Below, in pieces: positions 24,515-34,283 of a stretch of DNA of 64,000 bases. The stretch is taken from contig CAIIXF020000010.1 in the NCBI GenBank assembly GCA_903813345.2, positions 19,481,181 through 19,545,180 on the forward strand, read 5' to 3'. The notes below the pieces were generated by a model, which did no database searches, had not been told where the DNA came from, and saw nothing but the letters and a program-made list of their open reading frames with translations. The first letter of the stretch is position 1, and the number at the start of each line of letters is the position of its first letter. The stretch is from Owenia fusiformis (lineage: Eukaryota; Annelida; Polychaeta; Sabellida; Oweniidae). The position numbers were made by a program, and so were the translations under genes.

Positions 24515-27500
24515 ATGGATTCCAAAGTAAGAATGAGTCAAATTTCAAATTTCACAAATCTCAAAGAAATTAGTCGTACCACGTCTTTCTACCGTGTCTG
24601 AACTGCTAGATACTGCTAAATAACATTCTTTGACTCTTATCAATAGAGGAACGCTTGTATAAAATATATTAGTAATTAGAAAGATTCAGAATAACGAGAT
24701 ATTTCAGAGTCATTATTCAAAGCAGCCTAAAATTGGTTGATCTGATTTTAAAATAACTCAGTTAGGGCCCAGCTACAGTGTATACCCATACAGAGCTAAA
24801 AGTTCATTTCAGACAAAAAATCTGAGAAAATTTAATAAATACATGTAATCGTCTTCCATTAAAATGTTGTTTTTTCTTAATATTGCAGAAAAGCACAAAT
24901 GGTGACTTTGTGACAATTCATAGACAAGACTTACAGAGATTGATTCAACAAGTGAACACCATGAAGGATGGTATCCCAAAACTTGCCAGGCAGTCTAACA
25001 AGCTAATGAATGAAATGCGTAATTTAGAAAAAGTTGAACAAGGTAGGCTTAGGCTATGTACCAATGCAAAGGAAGGCTTCAGAGGAAGGGTCAGAGACAT
25101 ATAAAACACTCTGAGCTGGTAGAAGATAAAATGATAAACAGATTGTAAAAGTTGCAAAAGTATGTACAGTAAAACCTGTAAAGTGGAACACCTCCATAAG
25201 TGAAACACCTTTCAGAGTCCTGTGACCAAAGTATTTTGTTTGTATGATTTTCCTTTAATTTAATATTTTATCACTGATTTTTTGAAAACTTTATTCATTC
25301 TGTTTTCAAAAGGTGATTAATTCAGTTACTCTCCAAGCAATATTTATGCCAACATCGAAAAATCTTTTCAGAAAAAGGGGTCTACTGATGGTACAAGTAT
25401 TTTGCTTTTCATTTTTAAAATTTTGCATTTTTTCAATTTAGTAGGACTTTTAGGGAGGCTGAGTAGAACATTTTGGTAAATTTGAGGCATACTGATTCAA
25501 AATTTGTCTGACTATGGGCCTTCACTTTCAGCCTCTCATAACCAAATACATAGTGAAAAACCTCTTGCAAGATATACTTCAGCATACTTCACATACATTT
25601 TTGATTTGATTCATTTGTAGAACTGTATGAGAGCCGGAGTACTGTACAGACTCTGCAAGGAGAAGTAGATCACTGGAAGGCAAAGTATAATGGTCTTTTG
25701 GCACAACAGGATATTGAACGTGAGGTACATTGACAAATGATAAAAGTCTGTACAATCATGAACTTGAAAATAATGGATTGAAATCCCAATTGATTCTGTC
25801 ATATAGTCTCACCTTGATTTATCTACCAGGGGGATCATATGTACTCATAGATTTTGTGATCACTTTTTAGATCACAAAATTCTAGATCAGAGAAATGATT
25901 TCTTTTCCTCAATGTGTGTGAAACTTGGAGTTTCATAATATATTCCTATCTGTTCATTCATGTTGATAATACAATACATGTTTCAACAGTGCAAGTGACA
26001 AAGCTATTGTTTGTTTGTATTGCATAATTTGTCATTAGATCTATAGTCCAAAGTAACACACATATATCATTTGAAACAGTTTTGCAGTTTGTCAATAAAA
26101 TTACAATTAATGAAGTATAGTCGTACAATTTATGACTCATCCCATTGGGCTTTCATTTGTCATATCTGACAAGCAAATAAAGGTTCACAATGAATTAATT
26201 TGAAAACTGATATAGTGGTTATCAGATTGATTTCAAATAAATTGCATATGCTGGCGCATATTACTTTATACATGGCAGCATGAGGTCCAGAAGACAAGGC
26301 CAGTTGTAAACCCCAGTTGAACTGAAAAGTGTTTTTTCAGCCCTCTTCAAAGGGGGCTGGTTCCTGAATCCCCACCACAGATTCTCAAGTGTACCGAAAT
26401 CGAAAGTGAACCCTCTAAATTGAATAAGTGTGTAATGAGATTGCTTTATTTTCAGGAAAAATTCAAGCTGAAATGTGAGATTGTTGAATTGAACCAACAG
26501 GTATCGCAACAATCAGACTATTGTTCTAGTATGGGGGCAGCTTGCTGTACCCTGCTTTGGAGGGTGTCTCGAGTGGAAGATACCATACAATCAATGTTGG
26601 CTGAGGTAAATATCTAACCCTGCTTTGGAGGGTGTCTCAAGTGGAAGATACCATACAATTAATGTTGGCTGAGGTAAATATCTAACCCTGCTTTGGAGGG
26701 TGTCTCGAGTGGAAGATACCATACAATCATTGTTGGCTGAGGTAAATATCTAACCCTACTTTGGAGGGTGTCTCGAGTGGAAGATACCATAGAATCAATG
26801 TTGGCTGAGGTAAATATCTAACCCTGCCTTGGAGGGTGTCTCGAGTGGAAGATACCATACAATCAATGTTTAGGCTAGTTGGCTGAGATAAATATCTAAC
26901 CCTGCTTTCGAGGGTGTCTCGAGTGGAAGATACCATACAATCAATGTTGGTTGAGGTAAATATCTAGCCCTGCTTTGGAGGGTGTCTCGAGTGAAAGATA
27001 CCATACAATCAATGTTGGCTGAGGTAAATATCTAACCCTGCTTTGCAGGGTGTCTCGAGTGGAAGATACCATACAATCAATGTTGGCTGAGGTAAATATC
27101 TAACCCTGCTTTGGAGGGTGTCTCGAGTGGAAGATACCATACAATCATTGTTGGCTGAGGTAAATATCTAACCCTGCTTTGGAGGGTGTCTCGAGTGGAA
27201 GATACCATAGAATCAATGTTGGCTGAGGTAAATATCTAACCCTGCCTTGGAGGGTGTCTCGAGTGGAAGATACCATACAATCAATGTTTAGGCTAGTTGG
27301 CTGAGGTAAATATCTAACCCTGCTTTCGAGGGTGTCTCGAGTGGAAGATACCATACAATCAATGTTGGTTGAGGTAAATATCTAGCCCTGCTTTGGAGGG
27401 TGTCTCGAGTGAAAGATACCATACAATCAATGTTGGCTGAGGTAAATATCTAACCCTGCTTTGCAGGGTGTCTCGAGTGGAAGATACCATACAATCAATG

Positions 27501-30500
27501 TTGGCTGAGATAAAAATATAACCCTGTTGGAGATATGAATCCTCTATAAATATTCCATATATGAGTTATCACAAAAACAGTAATGCAGATTTTCCAAATT
27601 ATTTCCTATAAATAGGTAAATACTGATGCTAGACTAGTCTTCTAAATTTAATTCCAAATTCTACATACGTGAACAACTCATTTTCCCATTGACCAATCAT
27701 AACCAGTTGTGATTGTAAATAATTCCAAATGAATGATCATTTTGCAGGCAAAAATAGATGACTTCTTGCAGTTGGTAGGGAGCACAGTAGAGACATTCAG
27801 TAATACATACAAGAATGACACTCCCCAACCTGAGAACTCTGAAGAGACACAGTTTGTACTCTCACTGTGTGGCATTGTTACAAGTAAGAATTGTGTTACA
27901 TCAGTGTTACATGGGTCAAAAGGTTTTCCCATTTTTGATATACAATGTACCTTGTTTTATGGGCTTGCCCATTTTATTCAATCTAAAGAATATGGAAATA
28001 ACATTTCACCTATGTTAATTTCAATTTAACATGTAAACTCTATACCCGACCTCTTAACAGAATTACTTTGGTTTTTGACTGAGACTCGAATAGTGTGGAC
28101 TGCAACTTAACCTGACCACCTCTACTTAACCCTATCCTATAACAGTATAAGCTCCTCAGTATCCAATAGAAAGCATTAGCAATAAAACACAAACTAGACC
28201 CATATAAACTTCATATAACAAATATGTATCATATATATTCATATAACATATGTATATCTGTGTAAATTGAGTTATTTAACATATATGTAGTTTAATCTAG
28301 GAATCCTTCATCATGATCCCTACTAAAGATAAAAAGCCAAAAAATATCAAAGATTATTCAACAGTAATCATATGATAAAACAAAATTCTCACCATCACTA
28401 TAGTATAAGTTGTGCAATTTTCAGGCAATTGGCCACCATGTAAGAATTTTACATTAACAACATCCCTTAAGGTACGTTCACACCAACGGCGAATGCCACG
28501 CTTTAAATCGGCGAGCAAAGCGCCGTCATTTTTGTCATTTTTCTTCATACCAACGGCGCTTTGATGGCGCTTTAAAGCGGCTTGTAAAGCGGCACCAAAG
28601 CGTAACAAAGTTTGATTAAAGCGTCGGGGTCGTAATAGGTCGTAGAAAAGCTCAGAGTAAAACGGGATATTCGGCAAGAGCGCCAAAAATTTTTAAACTC
28701 TTAAAAAATTTTGGGCGCTCTGTTACGAATCGATTAAGCGCCGAGAGCGTATCAAAGCTTAACAAACCGTAACAAAGCTCAGAAAAACTTGATCCAAAGC
28801 GTAGGAAAGCTTAACATAGCTCTAAAAGGTTCCTCACGCTTTGATCCCGCTTTGATCAGGCTTTGTAACGCTTGAAATCACGCTTTGAAAAGCTTTGATA
28901 AGCATTATTACGCTTTGATGCGATTATGACGCTTTAAATGAGGCTCTGATACGATTGCAAAACTCTGTTGTGCATTGTTACGCTCTGTTAAGCTCTGTCA
29001 CGCATTGGAAAATGTCGAGATCGCCGATTCCATGCCGCTTTTGATCCAATGACTATATAAAGATGCAGTAGATCCATAAAACCATTGCATGTTTGACTCG
29101 AGAACACGATGGCAGAACAACGAGATCCAGAAATTCCAGATGGACCAGAGCATGACCTATCTGAAGAAGACATGACGTTTGTCGCACGGCGTGATATAGC
29201 GTGTGAAAACTTTCAAGCGTAACAAAGCCTAGCAAAGCGTTTCAATCCTTGATTAAAGCGTCTCAATTCGTTGGAAAGCTTGAGAGTCCCTCAGGAAAGT
29301 GTAACAAAGAGTGTCAGATATTGATGAAAGCGTCTGACCTCGTGTCAGATCTTCATGCCAGATCGTAGCAAATCTTGAGACATCTTAACGAAGCGTGTCA
29401 AGTGGTAACAGACCGTGAATAGACTGGGGTCCCCGCTTTGAACCAAGCTGTGTTAAGCTTTCCTACGCTTTGAGTCAAGCTTTGTTGAGCTTTGTTACGG
29501 TTTGTTAAGCTTTGATACGCTCTCGGCGCTTCAATCATTTCGTAACAGAGCGCCCAAAATTTTTAAACAGTTTAACATTTTTTGGCGCTCTTGCCGAATA
29601 TCCCGCTTTACTCCGAACTTTTCTACGACCTATTACGATCCCGACGCTTTAATCAAGCTTTGTTACGCTTTGGTGCCGCTTTACAATCCGCTTTAAAGCG
29701 CCATCAAAGCGCCGTTGGTGCGAACGCTTAAACAGTTTAAATTTTTTAGCGCTCTTGCCGAATATCCCGCTTTACTCCCGAGCTTTTCTACGACTTATTA
29801 CGACCCCGACGCTTTAATTAAGCTTTGTTACGCTTTGGTGCCGCTTTACAAGCCGCTTTAAAGCGCCATCAAAGCGCCGTTGGTGTGAACGTACCATTAC
29901 ATACATGTTCTGACAGTGACTTTGTTTCCATGGTTTGTAGATATTGCTGCTTCTTCCTATGGCAGAGACTTCTTGATGACAAAACCTGCTGGGAGTGGCC
30001 TGGTAGATACCTTCATAAACGTCCTGGCTGAGACACCCAGGCAGCAGTGCCCAAAGATGAAAAAGTAAGGAAGAGTATATTTTGCAAACAAAATAATACA
30101 TATCAAGAAATCCTGATTTGTTTAACCAGATATTACTGATTTTGTTATATACTGTACAACCTTTTTGCACATAAAGATTTCAATTGATATGTTCCAGTTT
30201 AATCCTGATGAGTCTTTTCAACATCAGCATCAATCAAAAAGGTTTGAAGCACTTAAGCAGCAAGAACAACATAATGGCTCTTCTTGTGTGGCTACTTACA
30301 GGTAAACTCATTGAAAATCGATTGGGGGGCAGAATTCATTGGAGATGTCATCAGAGAATTCATTGAGGAAGCCATTGGGGAATTAATTGAGGGAAGTGTG
30401 CATGGAATTTATTGAGGAGGTCATCAAATAATTCATTGGGAAAGTCATCAGGGAATTCCCTGGGGAACTCAACAGGAAAATCATTGGGGAAGTCATTAGG

Positions 30501-31201
30501 GAATTCATCGGGGAAGTCATCACAGAATTCATCGAGGAAGTCATCACAGAATTCATCGGGGAAGTCATCACAGAATTCATCGGGGAAGTCATCAGGGAAT
30601 TCAGTGGGGAAGTCAACGGGGAATAAATTGAGGATGTCATCACAGAATTCATTGAGGATGTCACCATTTGGGAAGTCATCCCATTTTTCGTTTGGGAAGT
30701 CAACAGGGAATTCATTGTCAAAATTCATTTGAAGAGATGCTCATTCAAAAGGCCAAATGACCCTTATATTGAAATTACAGTGAAATGAGGTGTCTGCATG
30801 ATAAAATCCATAAAAATACTTCAAAGATTGTCACAAAAACGTTACTTGAACATTTCAAACAAACATGTTAAATGATGACTATGTTTTACTCTGAACTAAC
30901 AACTCCCATAAAGCAATGTGAACTTTTGAAAATAAAAACAACAGATCGGCCTAAATTGATAAAAGAAAATTATTTAATTGTATTCCTTTCAGAGGAGTCA
31001 GAGCCTGAAATAAAACTGCATTCCATCCGCTTGATCCAGAGTTTGGTATACGAACAGAACAATGTGACAGTGATCCACCAAATAAAGGAGGTCCTACCTA
31101 AGACATTACTGCAACAGCTCTCCACTGATAGACTTCCAGTCATACGTGAAGCTGCCATTGAACTGGGAAATGATCTGACATTGCTCCAGATCGAGATTTG
31201 A
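24515..31201 (+). CDS. HSF2BP: HSF2BP (MEILB2) orthologue, 8 exons, 330 aa
   Basis: In vertebrates HSF2BP binds BRCA2 and BRME1 and brings RAD51/DMC1 to meiotic double-strand breaks. Exons: 24515-24526, 24889-25042, 25621-25724, 26456-26605, 27748-27883, 29941-30064, 30198-30301, 30993-31201; sum 993 nt, 330 aa, against about 334 aa in human. The N-terminal ~115 residues are a charged coiled coil. Signature blocks then match the family: SSMGAACCTLLWRVS (human EMGAAACTLLWGVS), ETQFVLSLCGIVTN, ASSYGRDFLM, LMSLFNISINQKGLKHLS and LHSIRLIQSLV, forming the armadillo-like C-terminal domain. The 12-nt first coding exon (MDSK, donor GTAAGA) is chosen because it alone keeps frame and supplies an ATG; it is the least certain part. 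Confidence 0.92.
26551..27525 (+). repeat. 68-bp tandem array derived from HSF2BP exon 4 and its splice donor
   Basis: The last ~54 bp of exon 4 (CCCTGCTTTGGAGGGTGTCT to GGCTGAG) plus the donor and first ~14 intron bases (GTAAATATCTAAC) form a 68-bp unit present about 14 times; unit 1 is the true exon end. Every unit keeps a donor-like GAG/GTAAAT (a few GAGATAAA). Units 3-8 recur as 9-14 with the same diagnostic changes (CAATCATT at 26724 and 27142, TAGGCTAGTT insertion, CTTTGCAGG), giving a 418-bp higher-order period. The array lies in intron 4; translation runs into a stop just past each donor. Confidence 0.93.
28471..29895. mobile_element. Foldback element in HSF2BP intron 5
   Basis: The ends GGTACGTTCACACCAACGGC (left) and GCCGTTGGTGTGAACGTACC (right) are perfect inverted copies. 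Arms of ~350-450 bp are dominated by CGCTTT / AAAGCG motifs (AAGCGCCATCAAAGCGCC, TTGGGCGCTC). The right arm contains a tandem duplication of about 170 bp, each copy ending CGCCGTTGGTG. The centre (about 28990-29230) is not repetitive and holds a TATA-like box and a short ORF. It ends 45 bp before HSF2BP exon 6. Confidence 0.85.
29109..29222 (+). CDS. 37-codon ORF inside the foldback element
   Basis: It starts at ATG 29109 (MAEQRDPEIPDGPEHDLSEE...) and ends at TAA 29220-29222. The product is very acidic. A TATATAA box lies at 29054-29060, about 50 bp upstream. It could be the 5' remnant of the transposase gene of the autonomous parent or a captured host promoter and first exon; I do not recognise it. 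No evidence of translation beyond context. Confidence 0.3.
   Translation: MAEQRDPEIPDGPEHDLSEEDMTFVARRDIACENFQA
30331..30730. repeat. 15-bp-period minisatellite in HSF2BP intron 7
   Basis: GAATTCATCGGGGAAGTCAT-type units repeat over about 400 bp with a basic period of 15 bp (often 30). Because the period is a multiple of three, several frames stay open on both strands; the minus strand reads as repeats of FPDEFCDD. The repeat lies between exon 7 and exon 8; read-through from exon 7 meets a stop near 30367, so it is treated as intronic. Confidence 0.85.
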
Positions 31202-32338
31202 ATTGGGATTGTGGTGAGGCTTTACAGGCCACATTGCTGGATTTTAATCGGTATTCCGGTAAAGCTTTAGAAGCCACATTGCTTCAGACAGAGATTTGAA
31301 TTGGGATTGTAAAGAAGCTTTACAAGCCGTCCTCCTTCTCTGGGAAATATCCAACAAGAAATCATTCAAAATGGGATAATCAGGAAAGCGAATTAGTCTT
31401 AGGTACAAGCATTATTCCATTTATAATTTATATTTTTTAAGTTTTGTGACTACATTGTACCTACAATGTGTAGATCTTCACCTTTGTATAAATAATATAA
31501 TATAATCAACCGCACAGTAATATCTTTCTAGAAATGAGTGATTCTCCAAAAACCACAACAAAAATTCACTAGAAACAAAATTAGCACAACCAATAGCAAG
31601 TATTGAGGTGTACAGTCAGCATTACTAGTTGTTTATTCAGATGCAAAACCAAGTGGATGTGTTGCCAATGACCAGTTGATTTTAACAGAACAAAGATGTT
31701 GCTTGAAATGTAGTTAATTTGATTTTGTATTGCTTTTGATATAATTATGCTGTTACAGAATTGTGCATGAATACAAAGCAGATAAAACACTATTCTTTGT
31801 TTTCGTTCTTAGAGATATGATCCAGTAATAGCACCCCGGGAATAGCACGTTTGAATATCCCCATTGGAAAGGTGTTAAAGCATGTTTTAAAAAAGCGTTT
31901 GATTCAATAAAAATAGTGAAGATGGTTTGGCGTTTTCACTTATAATTTAGGTCATTCAAATGGACCTTCTTGAATCAAAATGTGCCAAACTGTATTTACA
32001 AATTAGTGTTTTTAATAATCCAACAATGTTTGGATTGTGCAAGACTGGGCTATTTATAAAGATCATTTAAGCACCAAATTCATAGTTCATATAGTACAAC
32101 CGAAGATTCTCATATTTGCTCTCATGGTACATTCAGTCATTGGCAAAACAACATTCTGACGTTTGTTTCCTGGTTGTAAACGTGTTCTCAAATAATTGCC
32201 CAGTGGTCTATACTGAAAAATGGGAGACAGTTATTTCTACATGCTTTTCATTCGTATAAGCTCAAGGCGTCAAATAATCTCGTCCGGAAGAAATTATACA
32301 TGTACTTGTATAAATTGAAAAATTGTAAAATACAATGT
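31202..32338. other. Convergent 3' region of HSF2BP and the 32.3-kb gene
   Basis: The 3' UTRs of the plus-strand HSF2BP and the minus-strand gene face each other. AATAAA occurs at 31906-31911 on the plus strand, and its complement TTTATT at 31632-31637 serves the minus strand, so the transcripts may overlap. A ~75-bp segment after the HSF2BP stop (TTTGAATTGGGATTGT ... GCTTTA) occurs twice near 31197 and 31294. No other gene is seen. Confidence 0.45.
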
Positions 32339-33302
32339 TTATAAAGTAGTAATTGAGCGTCTCATAGACTTTGGTGGTGCTCTTACTGATGTTGCACTCA
32401 ACGGATACGACGCTGTCATTGTTGAGCTAGGTGTCCTTCGCTTCCCAGATTCCTTGTTCAACCGTGGCAAATGGGAAGCTTGACTTGACTGGCCTGACAC
32501 ATGGTCATTGGGGCTATGAGAGACACTATCTGGCAAGTTAGGTGTATGTGAGCTTTTAGGTTTGTACTCGGCAAGAACTGGTGTGTACTTGTTAGTGTTA
32601 GTACTATTGGCACGGGAGGTACTATTTGCAGATTTGACCCCAGGGGTTGAAAATGTCACTGTCTTTTTCTTTATATTGGTAGGCCTTTTCTCATTGTCTT
32701 GAAGTGTTAAAAATGGTGTGGTTGGTCTAGATAGAGTGCTACTCTCATAATCCGATCCATACAGTCGTTTTTCGATCAGTTTTATAGCCGATTTAACGTC
32801 AAACTGCGTGTTGTACATTGGTGTGCGAGTCTGTTGTTTCGCTTTTTGTCGTGACTCTGGCTTATGGAGCAACCAGCCCCTATAGAGGTCAACCCGTTCT
32901 TCCTCAGTGAGAGGCGGGGAGCAAATGCCCGTTTTTCTAAATGAAGGAGTGGTGGTTTCATCAAGTGCCTCTTCCCATACATTTTTCTTCTTTTTCACTT
33001 GGACGGAAAATGCATCAATAGTTGGGAAATCAACTGGTGTTTTAGCGCGTGTTTTCAACGGTTGCATATAGCCAGGTCCTTTGAAATTATGGGATGGATA
33101 AGTGGTATAGTACTGGTCCTCATCCCAATCGTCTTCGTATCCATAATGATATTGATCTGGGGATGGTGGCCGTTCAACAATGAGTGTAGGTTCATGGTGC
33201 TGTTTCTTGCGCAGTTGCATAAATTGTTTCTTTTGTTGGTTTATGTGCATTTGTTTTCTGTGCATCTCTTTATCCATGACCCGAAGCTGCGTCCTCAGCA
33301 TT
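32339..33302 (-). CDS. Unrecognised gene, last coding exon (321 codons)
   Basis: On the minus strand, acceptor TTTTATTTCAG at 33303 opens an exon that stays in frame to TAA at 32339-32341. Its phase needs two bases from an upstream exon. The protein begins with a basic coiled-coil-like stretch (MLRTQLRVMDKEMHRKQMHI), then acidic YEDDWDEDQYY, a central block with KKKKNVWEEALDE and LTEEERVDLYRGWLL, and a long Ser/Thr/Pro-rich basic tail that is probably disordered. I do not recognise the family. The length and bias of the frame argue that it is real. The 5' part is missing from my model; a candidate exon is at 34149-34283. Confidence 0.7.
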
Positions 33303-34148
33303 CTGAAATAAAATGTCAAAAAACTGTAGTTAACTAGAGGTTGTTTTTTAGATCTTTGTAGATACAGTAATGGAAGAAATGGTACAAATTAAATTCATCG
33401 TGAAATAAACAAGAGAGCACAGAATGGTACTTTAACATTGATCGGATGTAGATTCTTCACGGCAGAAAGTTAAAGGCATGAAGTTAAGTTCACCAATAAC
33501 AATGCCCGGGAATGAATGCCACCACAATTACTTAGTTTTCACATTACTAGATGTGTCCATGAACTTCAGGAGTCTATGCTGTGACTGGTTATCGTGCCTC
33601 AAGACTATCGGACGAGAGGAAACCCCATTCCAGCATGCGTTTGAAGTGACAGTAATGGAAACCGGTCTATAGTTAAGGATACCAATTGATAGGGATGAAT
33701 GAGTTTTTATTAAAAGATGTATAGTTGATCACTTTGTACGTAACCGCATTACTATAGTTCTATGATATACCAAATCTTATCTATAAATCTTATTATTGAC
33801 AGGTTTCGCTTTTATGTGGAACCAAGGTTATCATTGAAATAGTATTCGCAAATGAATACTGAAACATCCCCGGCCCCGTCATCTTGGATTTTAAAGGTAT
33901 GATGTATGATTGAAAATCAAACTGGGAAACGAGTATGCGGCCCCGGTGTAAAAGGGTATGAGACAGGTATGTGGCAGGCGAGGTGGGTATCTTTCCAAAC
34001 AAGTTTTAGGAAATATGTTTATTCAGACGTTTTTCAAATAAAGCTGGAAATGAAGTCCGGAAATACGTAATTTATCCAAAATCCCCCCCCCCCTGTTTAC
34101 ATTTGCATCTCCGATTTTTAGCATTTGCCCTTGCTCTCATTTCTATAC

Positions 34149-34283
34149 CTTTGTTCCTGGACATTCGTTCGGAGCAAACATCTTCCGTATCCACTGTCCT
34201 TCGTACTCTTCGCAGTTTGCATTGCCTTCTCCCTCAGAATGAAGTCCCGTCTCGTATATATCATAGGCATCCTGGATGTTTAT
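34149..34283 (-). CDS. Candidate 135-nt internal exon
   Basis: On the minus strand, acceptor GGTTTTCGCAG and donor AAG/GTATAG bound an open 45-codon stretch (INIQDAYDIYETGLHSEGEG ... CPGTK). The 135-nt length is symmetric (phase 0). It may belong to the gene ending at 32339, but its phase does not fit that last exon directly, so another exon would have to lie between. It could also be chance. Confidence 0.4.

Noticed and set aside
26727-27354. Minus-strand ORFs of 69 codons repeating STRDTL and RVRYL words
   Set aside because: Antisense shadows of the 68-bp array in HSF2BP intron 4.
26551-27525. CRISPR-like array
   Set aside because: Units are contiguous with no unique spacers, lie in a eukaryotic intron, and derive from the neighbouring exon.
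30360-30732. 106-122 codon ORFs on both strands
   Set aside because: By-product of a 15-bp period that is a multiple of three; no splice borders or start context link them to a transcript.
33478-33672. 64-codon plus-strand ORF, and a minus-strand exon in the same place
   Set aside because: Minus-strand splice combinations tried here gave stops or wrong phase for the 33302 acceptor; the plus frame has no motif.
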